Source: Marinobacter sp. 1-4A
Lineage (GTDB): Bacteria > Pseudomonadota > Gammaproteobacteria > Pseudomonadales > Oleiphilaceae
Direction of reading: 5' to 3'
Assembly: GCF_016597725.1 (NCBI RefSeq)
Contig: NZ_VCGY01000006.1
Location: 1 to 64,000, forward strand
Length of the DNA stretch: 64,000 bases
Below, piece after piece: positions 1-10,313 of the stretch. Both the position numbers and the translations under genes were made by a program. Position 1 is the first letter of the stretch. Each line of letters starts with the position of its first letter. Under the pieces are notes generated by a model. That model was not told the DNA's origin and made no database searches. It worked only from the letters and a program-made list of their open reading frames with translations.

Positions 1-113
1 CACCCGTCCGCCGCTCGACGCCTGATAGCAAGCTATCTTCGTTTCCGCTCGACTTGCATGTGTTAAGCCTGCCGCCAGCGTTCAATCTGAGCCATGATCA
101 AACTCTTCAGTTT
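1..113 (-). rRNA. rrs: 16S ribosomal RNA, 5' end only
   Basis: The reverse complement begins with the conserved bacterial 16S start (AAACTGAAGAGTTTGATCAT) and continues into the universal segment ending in the acacatgcaagtcga stretch. Only the first ~113 nt are present; the gene continues leftward out of the window. It is transcribed from the three promoters at 283-555, through a leader that carries boxA. The exact mature 5' end is inferred by likeness to E. coli. Confidence 0.96.
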
Positions 114-240
114 AAATCATACAAGAATCCGAAGATTCTTAATTCTTGCTCAAGACAAAACTCAATTTTCGACGAGTCGCTGTCTTGGTATTTCTTGTCG
201 AAATACTCCAGTCAGCGCCCACACGAATTACTTGGTTAAT

Positions 241-253
241 TTGTTAAAGAGCG
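241..253 (-). promoter_or_regulatory. rrn leader boxA antitermination site
   Basis: Read on the minus strand this is CGCTCTTTAACAA, matching the rrn boxA core bound by NusB/NusE. It is followed downstream by GTGTGGGC (about 218-225), which resembles boxC. It lies between the promoters and the 16S start, where an antiterminator loads. Confidence 0.85.
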
Positions 254-282
254 TTTGAGCCGTTGCTCAATCAAGGTGGCGT

Positions 283-310
283 ATTCTACATCGTCTCGCC
301 GCCTTGTCAA
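283..310 (-). promoter_or_regulatory. rrn promoter, proximal of three
   Basis: Minus strand: -35 TTGACA (305-310), 16-bp spacer, -10 TAGAAT (283-288), followed by a short G/C discriminator. It shares the TGTAGAAT block with the two upstream promoters. Confidence 0.82.
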
Positions 311-395
311 CCGTTTTTTTCAAGTCGTTTCAGAAGCTTCCCTTCCAAAACTACCGATACTCACCGGCTGCTTCATACTTGATTTCGAGGGGCGC

Positions 396-423
396 ATTCT
401 ACATCGAATCTCAACCCTGTCAA
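396..423 (-). promoter_or_regulatory. rrn promoter, middle of three
   Basis: Minus strand: -35 TTGACA (418-423), 16-bp spacer, -10 TAGAAT (396-401), then a GCGCC-type discriminator typical of stringently controlled stable-RNA promoters. Confidence 0.84.
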
Positions 424-527
424 CTGCTATTTTGAAGAATCTTAAAAGCTTTTTCTTCAACACTTTCAAGCAGTTAACTCTCTCAAAGACACCCGTTGTT
501 CCGGTGTGTCCCTCAAGCGAGATGCGC

Positions 528-555
528 ATTCTACAGAGCTGGCCGAAGGTGTCAA
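528..555 (-). promoter_or_regulatory. rrn promoter, distal of three
   Basis: Minus strand: -35 TTGACA (550-555), 16-bp spacer, -10 TAGAAT (528-533), then GCGC discriminator. Apart from these three promoters and the leader, I see no gene between 114 and 655. Confidence 0.84.
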
Positions 556-655
556 CTGTGTCACGAAAATATTTTCAAATACTTTTCGTACACCTCTCCA
601 TAGCTAATGCGCTACCTTCTCATAACAGCAGTAATCACCGGCTGAAGCAAGCCTT

Positions 656-1891
656 TTACAACATAACCTCTATCGCTTTTGCAGCTGCCAGCGCCTTAGC
701 TTTCGCGTCGCCGATAGAATCTCCCTTGGCTAGCGCAACTCCCATTCTACGGCGACCTGAAAGCTCAGGCTTACCAAACAACCTTAGTTGCACATCTTTT
801 TCGGAAAGGGCTACATCTAATCCCGAGTAGGCGACCTCTTTGGAATCCCCTTCCGGTAGAATAACGGCTGAAGCAGAAGGCCCTTGCTGGCGAATCACCG
901 GAACTGGCAAGCCAAGTATCGCTCGCGCATGGAGAGCAAATTCGGATAAGTCCTGTGACACTAATGTCACGAGCCCTGTGTCGTGAGGTCTAGGTGAGAC
1001 CTCAGAAAAGTAGACATCATCCCCATGAACAAATAGTTCCACCCCATAAACTCCATAACCGCCAAGATTTTCGGTGACTTTCAAAGCCACTTCTTGAGAT
1101 CGCTCCAGTGCTTTGGCGCTCATGGGTTGCGGTTGCCAAGATTCCCTATAGTCGCCGTCCTCCTGTCGGTGCCCTATGGGGTCGCAAAAGCTCACCCCGC
1201 CCGAATGTCTTACGGTGAGTAGGGTTATTTCATAATCGAATGTCACAAAGCCTTCAACGATAATGCGCCCCTTACCTGCACGCCCCCCTGTTTGTGCATA
1301 ATTCCAGGCGGCATCAATTTGGCTATTTTTAGTGACTGTGCTTTGTCCCTTGCCAGATGAACTCATAACAGGCTTAACAACAACCGGAAGACCTATGGCA
1401 GCTACTGCTTTTATAAAATCTTCCTTTGTATCAACGAATCGATATGGGGATGTACTCAACCCCAACTCTTCTGCCGCAAGACGACGGATACCTTCTCTAT
1501 TCATTGTGAGATTGGCAGCCCTTGCCGATGGGATTACGTTATAGCCCTCACTCTCAAGTTTAAGTAGTTCGCCTGTCGCAATCGCTTCGATTTCCGGAAC
1601 GATGAGGTCAGGCTTTTCAACATCGACAACATTACGTAGCGCTTCGCCATCTAACATATCGATTACATGGCTTCGGTGAGCTACCTGCATCGCAGGTGCA
1701 TTCGGATAACGGTCTATTGCTATGACTTCGACCCCAAATCTTTGCAACTCGATTGCAACCTCTTTGCCTAGCTCCCCAGAGCCACACAACAACACTCTAT
1801 AAGCGTTTGGTTTTAGCGGCGTACCCAGCGTTACCTTACTAACATGGTTCAAAGCCAATCCTCCAGAGAACACCTCAATCCGTTTAGCCAT
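656..1891 (-). CDS. purT: Formate-dependent phosphoribosylglycinamide formyltransferase (GAR transformylase 2)
   Basis: PurT uses formate and ATP to formylate glycinamide ribonucleotide in de novo purine synthesis. The 411-residue protein has the N-terminal preATP-grasp motif [10 protein letters not shown], the family segment [15 protein letters not shown], the ATP-grasp stretch [15 protein letters not shown], and the C-terminal block [12 protein letters not shown]. It is close to E. coli PurT throughout. Residues 1-18 extend beyond the usual N-terminus and no strong ribosome binding site precedes this ATG, so the true start may lie slightly downstream at a non-ATG codon. It is the last gene of a minus-strand run with DUF1289, the carbonic-anhydrase-like protein and a Nudix enzyme, with gaps of 11-13 bp. 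Confidence 0.95.
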   Translation of the reverse strand: MAKRIEVFSGGLALNHVSKVTLGTPLKPNAYRVLLCGSGELGKEVAIELQRFGVEVIAIDRYPNAPAMQVAHRSHVIDMLDGEALRNVVDVEKPDLIVPEIEAIATGELLKLESEGYNVIPSARAANLTMNREGIRRLAAEELGLSTSPYRFVDTKEDFIKAVAAIGLPVVVKPVMSSSGKGQSTVTKNSQIDAAWNYAQTGGRAGKGRIIVEGFVTFDYEITLLTVRHSGGVSFCDPIGHRQEDGDYRESWQPQPMSAKALERSQEVALKVTENLGGYGVYGVELFVHGDDVYFSEVSPRPHDTGLVTLVSQDLSEFALHARAILGLPVPVIRQQGPSASAVILPEGDSKEVAYSGLDVALSEKDVQLRLFGKPELSGRRRMGVALAKGDSIGDAKAKALAAAKAIEVML

Positions 1892-1903
1892 CTTCGTGTT
1901 CAG

Positions 1904-2086
1904 TTAAAGACTTATTTCCTGCTCCCGTTCAGCGACTTTCAAAAGCACTGCTTTACGCTCACAATTAGTCATTGAGGACCAGCGCAAAATTTCGTCACCA
2001 GTGCGCTGGCACCCTATACATATATCGCGCTCATCTAAAGCGCATATGCTCACGCAAGGCGAGCGGACCTTTTCTTTCCGTTCCAT
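1904..2086 (-). CDS. DUF1289 small cysteine-rich protein
   Basis: This 60-residue protein matches the DUF1289 pattern: an N-terminal SPC followed by C-x3-C-x8-C-x2-C cysteines (SPCVSICALDERDICIGC), then the RTGDEILRW segment. The spaced cysteines suggest a metal or iron-sulfur site; that is an inference, as the family has no assigned reaction known to me. It sits 12 bp upstream of purT and 11 bp downstream of the carbonic-anhydrase-like gene, so it is almost certainly co-transcribed. Confidence 0.85.
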   Translation of the reverse strand: MERKEKVRSPCVSICALDERDICIGCQRTGDEILRWSSMTNCERKAVLLKVAEREQEISL

Positions 2087-2097
2087 AAAAATTTAAC

Positions 2098-2625
2098 TCA
2101 ATCGCTCTTGGGCTTTAGGCCACTCACATAGCGGCTTGCATTGTGTACGTAATGGGCGGCGCTTAGTTCAAGCATTTTCTTTTGCTGCTCTGTGAGCTCC
2201 CGCTTAACCTTGCCCGGCGCACCAATTACTAGTGAACCGTCAGGAACAACCATGCCTTCGGGAATCAGCGTGTTTGCGCCAATGAGGCAGTGTTTGCCAA
2301 TTTTTGCACCATTCAAAACAACGGCGTTAATACCGATCAATGAATAGTCCCCAACTTCACACCCATGGAGCATGGCCTTATGCCCAACCGTCACACCTTT
2401 GCCTAACGTCAACGGGATGCCAGGATCGGTGTGCAAAACAGAGGCATCCTGAACATTCGTCTCCGGACCAATCGTAATGAGCTCATTGTCTCCCCGAATC
2501 ACTACGTTGAACCAAATACTGCTCTTTTCGTGAAGGGCAACGTTGCCGATTACAGTTGCGTTACTAGCAATATATTGGCCATCGCCGTGCAGCTCCGGCG
2601 CACGTCCTTCGAGCTCATATAGCAT
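2098..2625 (-). CDS. Gamma-class carbonic anhydrase-like protein (YrdA/PaaY type)
   Basis: This is a left-handed beta-helix hexapeptide-repeat protein of about 175 residues. Repeats run from [11 protein letters not shown] to [12 protein letters not shown]. Zinc-binding histidines are visible in VLHTDPG and [14 protein letters not shown], as in gamma carbonic anhydrases. The ATG at 2625 is chosen because GAGG lies 9 nt upstream and family members begin near MLYELEG; an in-frame codon at 2655 would overlap the upstream gene. Whether it hydrates CO2 or acts on another substrate cannot be told from sequence. Confidence 0.88.
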   Translation of the reverse strand: MLYELEGRAPELHGDGQYIASNATVIGNVALHEKSSIWFNVVIRGDNELITIGPETNVQDASVLHTDPGIPLTLGKGVTVGHKAMLHGCEVGDYSLIGINAVVLNGAKIGKHCLIGANTLIPEGMVVPDGSLVIGAPGKVKRELTEQQKKMLELSAAHYVHNASRYVSGLKPKSD

Positions 2626-2638
2626 TAGGTTTTCCTCA

Positions 2639-3238
2639 TTAGGTTCGGGGTTCAAGTAAATCTATGCCTGTATCGTACACAGCATTCAAAAAGTCGACCA
2701 GAACCACGGCGGACAACCCCCATATCTGATAACGCTCCCAACGGTAACAAGGCACGTGAATGGTGTGGTTTTGAAAGTGCAGCGCATCCGTGCGCTCGCG
2801 CCGGTCTTCGAGAAAAAAGGAAAGCGGCACACGAAAAACACTTTCAATCTCGTCCGGGTTTGGATCCAAAGGGTGGCTCTTGGGAACAACACCAACATAA
2901 GGAGAAACGAGAATTCCATAACGTGACATCACCTGGCTCAAGGGTGCAATAATTTCTACTTGGTCAGGCGGCAGCCCAATCTCTTCATGGGTCTCGCGTA
3001 ACGCTGTGGCAGCGAGGGATGCGTCCTCCGGATCACGTTTACCGCCCGGATAGGCAACTTGCCCTCGATGAGTGCTCAAGTTTTCAGAGCGTAACGTAAA
3101 TATCATTTCGGGGTTATCGGGGTCATCTGTAACCGGAACGAGTATGCCCGCCTCCGGGTAGTCCAGATCGAGTTTCCGGGGTGCATAATCTGTTAAACGC
3201 TGAACAAGTAAATCACGCAAATCGGAACTCCTGCGCAA
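2639..3238 (-). CDS. Nudix hydrolase, CoA pyrophosphatase type (NudL-like)
   Basis: The 199-residue protein carries a complete Nudix box (GGKRDPEDA then [11 protein letters not shown]), with the REtxEExG catalytic core. Just before it is the signature [18 protein letters not shown], characteristic of CoA/acyl-CoA diphosphatases (NudL, UPF0035). It probably cleaves CoA derivatives to 4'-phosphopantetheine and ADP; the substrate is inferred from the family. It is the first gene of the purT run and faces the plus-strand Nudix gene at 3317 across a 78-bp divergent intergenic region. Confidence 0.88.
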   Translation of the reverse strand: MRRSSDLRDLLVQRLTDYAPRKLDLDYPEAGILVPVTDDPDNPEMIFTLRSENLSTHRGQVAYPGGKRDPEDASLAATALRETHEEIGLPPDQVEIIAPLSQVMSRYGILVSPYVGVVPKSHPLDPNPDEIESVFRVPLSFFLEDRRERTDALHFQNHTIHVPCYRWERYQIWGLSAVVLVDFLNAVYDTGIDLLEPRT

Positions 3239-3316
3239 ATCTGGTGTTGGGTGAGACAGCGGCGATCAAGATCATTAAACTGAACGCTCTACCAATTTAA
3301 GTATACGGGGAAAAAC

Positions 3317-3880
3317 ATGAAGTACTGCAGCACATGCGGCCACCTGGTTAAACAAAGTATCCCTGAGGGCGACAACCGTTACCGCTACGTGTGCGTTAGC
3401 TGCAGCACCATTCACTATCAGAATCCCAAAATTGTCGCCGGCACCGTGGCCGTTTGGGAAGGGAAAATTCTACTTTGCCGCCGGGCAATCGAGCCTCGCT
3501 ACGGTTACTGGACGCTGCCCGCTGGATATATGGAGAATGCCGAAACTACAGTAGAAGCAGCGGAGCGTGAAACATTAGAAGAAGCCCTTGCCGAGGTTCA
3601 TATTGATGGGCTCTATTCCATTATTGATGTTCCCCATATAAATCAGGTTCACATGTTTTATCGTGCGACCCTCAAAAACGGGAGTTTCGGCGCCGGCGAA
3701 GAGTCTTTGGAAAGTCAGCTGTTTGCTGTTGATGAAATCCCATGGGAAGACATTTCATTCCCGACCGTTCGCAAAACGCTGGAACTGTTTCTGGAGGACC
3801 TAAAAAAAGATTCTTTTGGCGTTCACATACGTGACATTCGGCATCCGATGACCGCCACTCGCATCAAAGACGATTTATAA
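3317..3880 (+). CDS. Nudix hydrolase with N-terminal zinc ribbon
   Basis: Residues 1-35 form a zinc-ribbon-like module with two cysteine pairs (CSTCG and CVSC), followed by HYQNPKIVAG. The Nudix fold follows, with LPAGYMENAET and AERETLEEALAEV giving the catalytic box. This layout resembles zinc-ribbon Nudix enzymes that hydrolyse ADP-ribose- or NADH-like dinucleotides. Substrate is not resolvable from sequence. Its 3' end overlaps the convergent NIF3-like gene by 6 bp. Confidence 0.87.
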   Translation: MKYCSTCGHLVKQSIPEGDNRYRYVCVSCSTIHYQNPKIVAGTVAVWEGKILLCRRAIEPRYGYWTLPAGYMENAETTVEAAERETLEEALAEVHIDGLYSIIDVPHINQVHMFYRATLKNGSFGAGEESLESQLFAVDEIPWEDISFPTVRKTLELFLEDLKKDSFGVHIRDIRHPMTATRIKDDL

Positions 3881-4186
3881 CGTCTCCAGACGATAGACCT
3901 CATAAGCAGGCTCTTCATAAGGATGAGCCTGCTTGAGGGCGGCAAGCGCTTCTTTGATCAAGTCATCGCGGCAAACAAGCTCAACCTTGAACTCCCCCAC
4001 AGTCTCCAGCGCCCCACTTGACCCTAAAAACGGATTGCTTCCCTGAAGGGGACGAAACTGGCCCTGCCCGTAGCATTGCCACGCACAAGAATCGTAATAC
4101 CCAATACGCCCAGCTCCCGCTTCAAAGAGCGCCTGCTTGGTTTTCTCCAGATGTGTTTCGGGTACGAAATAGCAAATTTTATACAT
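3875..4186 (-). CDS. NIF3/YqfO-like single-domain protein
   Basis: This ~103-residue protein matches the small insert domain of YqfO/NIF3 proteins occurring alone: YKICYFVPETHLEKTKQAL, a central GxxGxYxxC-like segment (GRIGYYDSCAWQ), and the closing AHPYEEPAYEVY. The internal ATG at 4186 is preferred over one 51 nt upstream, because family members start at MYKICYF. The function of the free-standing form is not known to me. It is convergent with the zinc-ribbon Nudix gene. Confidence 0.8.
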   Translation of the reverse strand: MYKICYFVPETHLEKTKQALFEAGAGRIGYYDSCAWQCYGQGQFRPLQGSNPFLGSSGALETVGEFKVELVCRDDLIKEALAALKQAHPYEEPAYEVYRLETL

Positions 4187-4603
4187 GATACCGGCCCGCC
4201 TGAGGATATTTTTTGTACAGATTAATAGCTTAGCCACTTACCCACAGATTCTGTGGATAACTCTGGGGAAAGATATGGGGAACACCGCTATAAACCCCGT
4301 ATTTACTGCACTTAGGTTAAATTGGTGACAATTTCACCCGATTAATTTAAGTCATATATTTCAATTAGTTACAAGATTTCAATTAAAAATGACGCTCTAT
4401 CCACCGCATTGCGCACAGAATGTACAGAGCGCCGCCCGCGATGTGCATAAAGATACTGAGTCAAGGGGTATTTTTCCAATATAGTGACTTTTTAAGCTTG
4501 AAAAACGATAAAACTACCGAATTCCAGACACAAAAAAACCGACTCCAGAAAGTTACCCTAACGGGGCTCACTAAAGTCGGCTTTTTGAAGTTTCACTCTC
4601 TAT
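4187..4603. other. Intergenic region with DnaA-box-like palindrome
   Basis: This 417-bp AT-rich stretch separates two minus-strand genes. It holds a near-palindrome at 4238-4260 (TTACCCACA, 5-bp spacer, TGTGGATAA), whose right half is a perfect reverse DnaA box (TTATCCACA). It also holds the purL terminator at 4532-4586. I see no convincing gene; an open frame at 4420-4725 has no coding character. Confidence 0.6.
4532..4586 (-). terminator. Rho-independent terminator after purL
   Basis: On the minus strand the arms are AAAAAGCCGACT and AGTCGGTTTTTT, a stem ending in a T run 18 bp past the purL stop. The loop is long (about 31 nt). The A/T flanks make it potentially bidirectional. Confidence 0.72.
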
Positions 4604-7600
4604 TTAACCAAACCAGCGCCTCGCATTCCGGAACATGCGAATCCAGGAGCCATCTTCCTGCCAGTCCTTGGGCCTCCACGAGTGTTGAACCGCACGGAAT
4701 ACACGCTCAGGGTGAGGCATCATAATGGTGATACGGCCGTCCCGGGTGGTAGCACCTGCAATGCCATCTTGTGATCCATTGGGATTGTAAGGGTAGCGCA
4801 TTGTGGCCTGACCCCGGTTATCCACGAAGCGCAGTGCTACTCGTTCACTTTCCGCAAGATCTGCAGCAGATGCACTTCCTGAAAACTCTACTCTACCCTC
4901 GCCATGTGCAACCGCAATTGGCATGCGTGAACCAGCCATCCCTTCTAAAAAGGCAGAAGGTGACGGCATCACTTCAACCATCGCCAGCCGCGCCTCAAAC
5001 TGCTCGGACTGGTTACGAACAAATCGAGGCCAGGCTTCACTGCCCGGAATCAGCTCATGCAAATTGGAAAGCATCTGGCAGCCATTGCATACACCAAGCG
5101 CGAGGGTGTCCTGCCGATTAAAGAATGCAGCAAACTGATCCCGAACGCGATCATTGAACAGGATGGACTTTGCCCAGCCTTCGCCAGCACCCAATACGTC
5201 TCCATACGAGAACCCACCACAAGCGACGAGACTGTTAAACGCCTCCAAATTCGAACGCCCGGAAAGAAGGTCGCTCATATGCACATCGACAGACTCGAAG
5301 CCAGCCCGATCAAATGCTGCCGCCATCTCGACCTGCCCGTTCACGCCCTGCTCTCGCAAAACGGCTACTTTGGGGCGAGCGCCTTTGTTGATGTAAGGCG
5401 CAGCTATATCTTCGTTCACATTGTATGTGAGCTCTACATGCAGCCCCGGGTCATCCGCATCCAAGAGATTATCAAACTCCTCCAGAGCGCAGTCCGCATT
5501 ATCCCGCATGGACTGAATTCGGTAGCTTGTCTCAGACCACAGACGCTGCAGTTGTGTTCGTGAGTTATCAACAACCGCTGTGCCTTCAAACGTCAGGCGC
5601 AAACGGTCTTCATCATTCAATGTACCAATGACATTGATATGATCGCCCAGACCAGCTGCAGAAAACTGCTGTAAAACGAAGTCAGTGTCTTCCCTGCGCA
5701 CCTGAATAACGGCACCCAGCTCCTCATTGAACAACTCTCGGGCAAACTGGCTGGGGTCATCTGCTAATCCATCCAGTTTTATATCTACACCGGTGCGGCC
5801 AGCAAAACACATCTCAGCAAGTGTCACAAACAAACCGCCGTCAGAACGGTCGTGATAGGCGAGAAGCTTGCTGTCTGAGTTCAACCCCTGAATGACAGCA
5901 AAAAAGGCCTTGATGTCTTCTGGATCATCGAGATCGGGCGCCACCGCCCCGACATGTCGATAGACTTGAGCCAATGCCGACCCACCGAGACGGTTTTGCC
6001 CAGCGGCCAGATCAATAAGAATTAGATCGGTCTCACCCCCATCTTTTATCAATTGGGGCGTCAAAGTGCGTGAAACATCGGTGACAGGCGCAAAACCACT
6101 AACAATCAAAGATAGTGGCGCAGTCACGCTTTTATGTTCGCCGTTATCCTCTTCCCAAACCGTCTTCATGGACATGGAGTCTTTACCAACGGGAATGGTG
6201 ATTCCCAGCTCCGGACATAATTCCATACCAACGGCACGAACTGTCTCGTAAAGGTTTTCGTCCTCTCCGGGGTGGCCGGCGGCTGACATCCAGTTCGCCG
6301 ACAAACGAATATCCGAAAGCTTACCAATAGCAGCAGCCGCCATATTAGTAATGGTCTCACCTACAGCCATGCGGCCAGACGCAGGGGCATCAATGGTTGC
6401 TACCGGCGTGCGCTCACCCATCGCCATAGCTTCGCCAGTCGACACATCGAAGGAGCTTGCAGTAACCGCAACATCGCTAACGGGCACCTGCCAGGGGCCA
6501 ACCATTTGATCTCGAGCAACCAGCCCGGTAATCGTGCGGTCGCCAATGGTGATCAGGAAATTTTTTGAGCCGACTGAGGGCAACCTCAACACTCTGCGTA
6601 TCGCATCGTTCAGATCGACTTGTGTAGAGTCAAATATCGGTTTACTGAAAGATGTTCGCTTAATGCTGCGATGCATACGAGGCGGCTTGCCGAACAGCAC
6701 ATCCATCGGCAGATCAACCGGCTTGTCGTTAAAATAGGAGTCGCTGAGTTCTAGGTGGTGAGCTTCAGTTGCTTCACCAATCACTGCGTATGGGCAGCGC
6801 TCCCGACGGCACAGCGCGTCGAAAAGCTCCAAATTCTCAGGAGCGACTGCCATAACATAGCGCTCCTGCGACTCGTTGCACCAAATTTCCAACGGAGACA
6901 TACCTGGCTCATCGCTGGGAATATCCCGCAGTTCGAACTTTCCACCGCGACCGCCATCCTTGACCAATTCCGGCATAGCGTTAGATAAGCCGCCAGCGCC
7001 AACATCATGGATAAAGCACAAGGGGTTTTTCTCGCCCATCTGCCAGCAACGGTCAATCACTTCCTGACAGCGGCGCTCCATTTCAGGGTTATCACGCTGC
7101 ACTGAGGCAAAGTCGAGATTTTCATTACTGGAGCCGGAATCCATGGAGGATGCAGCGCTGCCACCAAGACCGATAAGCATGGACGGGCCACCCAACACTA
7201 TTAGCTTGGCCCCTACTGGTATCTCGCCTTTTTCCACATGCTCTGCGCGGATATTACCTAGCCCGCCAGCGATCATGATGGGTTTGTGGTAGCCGCGCAC
7301 TTCATCGCCAGCCGGACCTGCAACTTTCTCTTCAAATGTCCGGAAATAGCCCGCAATGTTAGGACGGCCAAACTCGTTATTGAATGCAGCCCCGCCAATA
7401 GGGCCTTCAATCATGATATCCAGAGCCGATGCGATCCGGTCTGGCTTGCCGTAATTGATTTCCCATGGTTGAGGGTCGTCTGGCAAATTAAGATTGGAGA
7501 CGGTAAACCCTGTAAGCCCGGCTTTCGGTTTAGAGCCACGGCCCGTTGCGCCTTCATCACGAATTTCACCACCGGAGCCGGTTGCCGAGCCTGCTGCCGG

Positions 7601-8509
7601 GGCAATAGCTGTCGGGTGGTTATGGGTTTCCACTTTCATAAGAATGTGGATGCCTTCTTGGTTATAGCTGTAAACACCGGTAACCGGATCGGGGTAGAAA
7701 CGGCCACCTCTACTGCCCTGAATAACCGAAGCATTATCTTTATAAGCAGACAGTACGCCTTCGCTGTTCATTTCGAAGGTGTTACGGATCATGGCAAAGA
7801 GCGATTTTTCCTGCCCCTCTCCGTCAATATCCCAAGAAGCATTGAATATTTTATGGCGACAATGCTCGGAGTTTGCCTGCGCAAACATCATAAGCTCAAC
7901 GTCGGTTGGGTCTCGTTCAAGACCAATAAATGACTTCACCAAATAATCAATTTCGTCATCTGCCAGCGCAAGCCCGAGACGCTTATTTGCCTCCACCAGT
8001 GCCGATCGACCTCCGGCCAATACTGATATACGTTCCAGCGGGCGCGGCTCTTCATGGCTGAACAATAATTGAGCGCCACCCATTTCATGGAAGACCTTTT
8101 GAGTCATGCGATCGTGCAACAGGGCTGCAACCTTCTCGCGTTGGTCTAAGCCCAACTTTTTGCTCGATTTAATATAAAAAGCCGTGCCGCGTTCGATACG
8201 CTGAATCTGGCGCAAACCGCAGTTGCGGGCAATATCGGTTGCTTTACTGGACCAGGGGGACAATGTTCCCGGGCGAGGCACAACGAGAAACAGCACGCCG
8301 TCTGGTTCTTCAACCGGTACACTGGGGCCGTATGTAAGCAACCTATCAAGGATGGCCTGCTCGGAATCAGAAAGCGTGCCCTCCAGATCTACGAAGTGCA
8401 TGAATTCAGCATAAACATGCTTAACCTCGGGCACGATGGCCTGAATTCTGGCGTACAGTTTATGGGAGCGGAATGGCGAAAGCGCGGGAGCGCCGCGAAG
8501 TTCAAGCAT
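4604..8509 (-). CDS. purL: Phosphoribosylformylglycinamidine synthase
   Basis: PurL converts FGAR, glutamine and ATP to FGAM, the fourth step of purine synthesis. The 1301-residue single chain matches the large gammaproteobacterial form (about 1295 in E. coli). Visible features are the FGAR-binding segments [13 protein letters not shown] and [13 protein letters not shown], the AIRS-like repeats ([15 protein letters not shown], later [15 protein letters not shown]), and a C-terminal class I glutaminase with the nucleophile in [12 protein letters not shown] and the histidine in AVAHGEGR and MMPHPERVF. It is isolated from purT but serves the same pathway. It is monocistronic, with its own terminator at 4532. 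Confidence 0.98.
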   Translation of the reverse strand: MLELRGAPALSPFRSHKLYARIQAIVPEVKHVYAEFMHFVDLEGTLSDSEQAILDRLLTYGPSVPVEEPDGVLFLVVPRPGTLSPWSSKATDIARNCGLRQIQRIERGTAFYIKSSKKLGLDQREKVAALLHDRMTQKVFHEMGGAQLLFSHEEPRPLERISVLAGGRSALVEANKRLGLALADDEIDYLVKSFIGLERDPTDVELMMFAQANSEHCRHKIFNASWDIDGEGQEKSLFAMIRNTFEMNSEGVLSAYKDNASVIQGSRGGRFYPDPVTGVYSYNQEGIHILMKVETHNHPTAIAPAAGSATGSGGEIRDEGATGRGSKPKAGLTGFTVSNLNLPDDPQPWEINYGKPDRIASALDIMIEGPIGGAAFNNEFGRPNIAGYFRTFEEKVAGPAGDEVRGYHKPIMIAGGLGNIRAEHVEKGEIPVGAKLIVLGGPSMLIGLGGSAASSMDSGSSNENLDFASVQRDNPEMERRCQEVIDRCWQMGEKNPLCFIHDVGAGGLSNAMPELVKDGGRGGKFELRDIPSDEPGMSPLEIWCNESQERYVMAVAPENLELFDALCRRERCPYAVIGEATEAHHLELSDSYFNDKPVDLPMDVLFGKPPRMHRSIKRTSFSKPIFDSTQVDLNDAIRRVLRLPSVGSKNFLITIGDRTITGLVARDQMVGPWQVPVSDVAVTASSFDVSTGEAMAMGERTPVATIDAPASGRMAVGETITNMAAAAIGKLSDIRLSANWMSAAGHPGEDENLYETVRAVGMELCPELGITIPVGKDSMSMKTVWEEDNGEHKSVTAPLSLIVSGFAPVTDVSRTLTPQLIKDGGETDLILIDLAAGQNRLGGSALAQVYRHVGAVAPDLDDPEDIKAFFAVIQGLNSDSKLLAYHDRSDGGLFVTLAEMCFAGRTGVDIKLDGLADDPSQFARELFNEELGAVIQVRREDTDFVLQQFSAAGLGDHINVIGTLNDEDRLRLTFEGTAVVDNSRTQLQRLWSETSYRIQSMRDNADCALEEFDNLLDADDPGLHVELTYNVNEDIAAPYINKGARPKVAVLREQGVNGQVEMAAAFDRAGFESVDVHMSDLLSGRSNLEAFNSLVACGGFSYGDVLGAGEGWAKSILFNDRVRDQFAAFFNRQDTLALGVCNGCQMLSNLHELIPGSEAWPRFVRNQSEQFEARLAMVEVMPSPSAFLEGMAGSRMPIAVAHGEGRVEFSGSASAADLAESERVALRFVDNRGQATMRYPYNPNGSQDGIAGATTRDGRITIMMPHPERVFRAVQHSWRPKDWQEDGSWIRMFRNARRWFG

Positions 8510-8789
8510 GATATCAACCTGTATCGCGCGAAACGGGGAAGTCCGGGTGCATTCTGAGAAGGCGCATATGATACTTGAAAGCTTTGCCAGGATACAGCGC
8601 CTGAAAAGTTATTCCTCTAATGTGTATTTCACATTATTTTGCACGGTTTTTGATCAACTTCATTGACCGCTCTTCCCGCAGCAGGGATCATTAGGTTGTG
8701 GACATGGAGACCACACGCTAAAAGACACCGGATGCTGCCAAAACGTTTGCGCACATCCCGATGACCCAGCGGTAACGGAGAACAGGGAC

Positions 8790-10313
8790 TTGGCAAGAAT
8801 CCTAACTGCACGTAATGCGGCGGTATATAAACTACTCCTCGCCTGCACGCTAACGATGATCCTGCTCAGCCTCAACGGGTGCAGCCAGCCCAGCACGCTG
8901 CAGGAAATTCGCAACGAGGGCGTGCTGCACGTCATTACCCGGGTTGCACCTTCTATTTATTATGAAGGGCGCGGAGGGCCAACAGGCTACGATTACGAGT
9001 TGGCCAAACTCTTTGCTGAAGAGCTTGGTGTTGAACTTCGTCTCAGAGTTGCCGAAGACAACACCGAAGTGCTTTCCGTAATATCCAGAGACTTCGCACA
9101 CATCGGTATGGCGGGCTTGTCTGCACAACCCTTGTTCGACAACCAATACAAATCGCTTCCTACCGGCATTGAAGCCCAGTCAATCGTTGTATACAACAGG
9201 GATGTCGAACGCCCCGAGTCTTTGGCAGACCTAAAGGGCGAGCGGCTCCACTTAGTATCCGATAGCAATCATGAGTATCAACTGCAAACGGTTGCGAACA
9301 CTGCCTCCGGTGTTTCATGGCAAGTACACCCGGGACTAGATGCTGCAGGCATTCTGGCGCGCGTAGAAACTGGCGAACTCCCCTACGCTGTCGTTTCTTC
9401 CAATGAACTTGAGCTTAACCACGTTTTTTTCCCTCAGGTTAAACAGGCCTTCGCGCTCGGCGATGCAACGCAACTGGCATGGTTGTTTCCCATAAAACAG
9501 GACGACTCGCTGGTGAACGCAGCAAAAGCGTTTATGGAAAAAATGCAGGAAAACGGCACCATCGCCCAGCTTGCTGAACGCTTTTACGGGCATCTGGACC
9601 ACCTGAACTACGTGGGTGCGCGCACATTCATGCACCACGTGGAAAACCGCCTGCCCAAATACGAAGCGCTGTTCAGAGAAAATGCTTCCATTTTCAATAT
9701 GGACTGGCGCTTGCTTGCCGCCATTGGCTACCAAGAGTCGCACTGGCGACCCAACGCGGTTTCTCCTACAGGGGTCCGCGGGCTAATGATGTTGACACGG
9801 AACACGGCAAACTACATTGGTATCAACAACCGACTGGACGCTGAAGAAAGCATTCAAGGTGGCGCAAAATACTTCCGCATGGTGCACGAAAGAATTCCCG
9901 ATCGCATAGCAGAGCCTGATCGCACATGGTTTGCCTTGGCGTCTTATAACGTAGGCTTCGGGCATCTGGAGGATGCACGCAGGCTTACCGCGGGTGCCGG
10001 AAAAAACCCGGACCGGTGGATGGATGTGAAAGAGTTTTTACCTTTGCTCGCGCAAAAAGAATGGTATAAAAAAACACGCTACGGCTATGCCCGTGGCCAC
10101 GAGCCGGTTCTCTACGTTCAGAATATCCGCCGCTACTATGATGTGCTCGCAAGAATAATGAACCCCGCGGAGCGCGTAGCTGCTACTCCCTCTCCGTTCG
10201 TTGGGCTGGAGCAGAGCACTGAGGGACTCTCCAACATGGAAAGCCCAGAGGAAGATGCGGAACACCGTGCGAGCCTGCCACCGGAACTCGGAATGGTCCC
10301 TCCGACGCTTTAG
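8790..10313 (+). CDS. mltF: Membrane-bound lytic murein transglycosylase F
   Basis: MltF cleaves peptidoglycan glycan strands with 1,6-anhydro-MurNAc formation at the outer membrane. The 507-residue precursor has a lipoprotein signal ending LLSLNG-C31, an SBP_bac_3-like domain (about 35-265), and an SLT domain with the catalytic glutamate E316 in IGYQESHW, then the family motif TGVRGLMMLT and ALASYNVGFGHL. The start is TTG at 8790; no upstream ATG fits, and GGAG lies 9-12 nt before it. It is divergent from purL across 280 bp where I see no other gene, and its last 4 bp overlap the convergent recX. Confidence 0.93.
   Translation: MARILTARNAAVYKLLLACTLTMILLSLNGCSQPSTLQEIRNEGVLHVITRVAPSIYYEGRGGPTGYDYELAKLFAEELGVELRLRVAEDNTEVLSVISRDFAHIGMAGLSAQPLFDNQYKSLPTGIEAQSIVVYNRDVERPESLADLKGERLHLVSDSNHEYQLQTVANTASGVSWQVHPGLDAAGILARVETGELPYAVVSSNELELNHVFFPQVKQAFALGDATQLAWLFPIKQDDSLVNAAKAFMEKMQENGTIAQLAERFYGHLDHLNYVGARTFMHHVENRLPKYEALFRENASIFNMDWRLLAAIGYQESHWRPNAVSPTGVRGLMMLTRNTANYIGINNRLDAEESIQGGAKYFRMVHERIPDRIAEPDRTWFALASYNVGFGHLEDARRLTAGAGKNPDRWMDVKEFLPLLAQKEWYKKTRYGYARGHEPVLYVQNIRRYYDVLARIMNPAERVAATPSPFVGLEQSTEGLSNMESPEEDAEHRASLPPELGMVPPTL

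Noticed and set aside
255-830. 191-residue open frame on the plus strand
   Set aside because: It runs across the rRNA promoters and into purT on the opposite strand; its composition is not protein-like and no family is recognisable.
7286-7933. 215-residue frame opposite purL
   Set aside because: It is antisense to a strongly supported PurL frame, with no recognisable domain.
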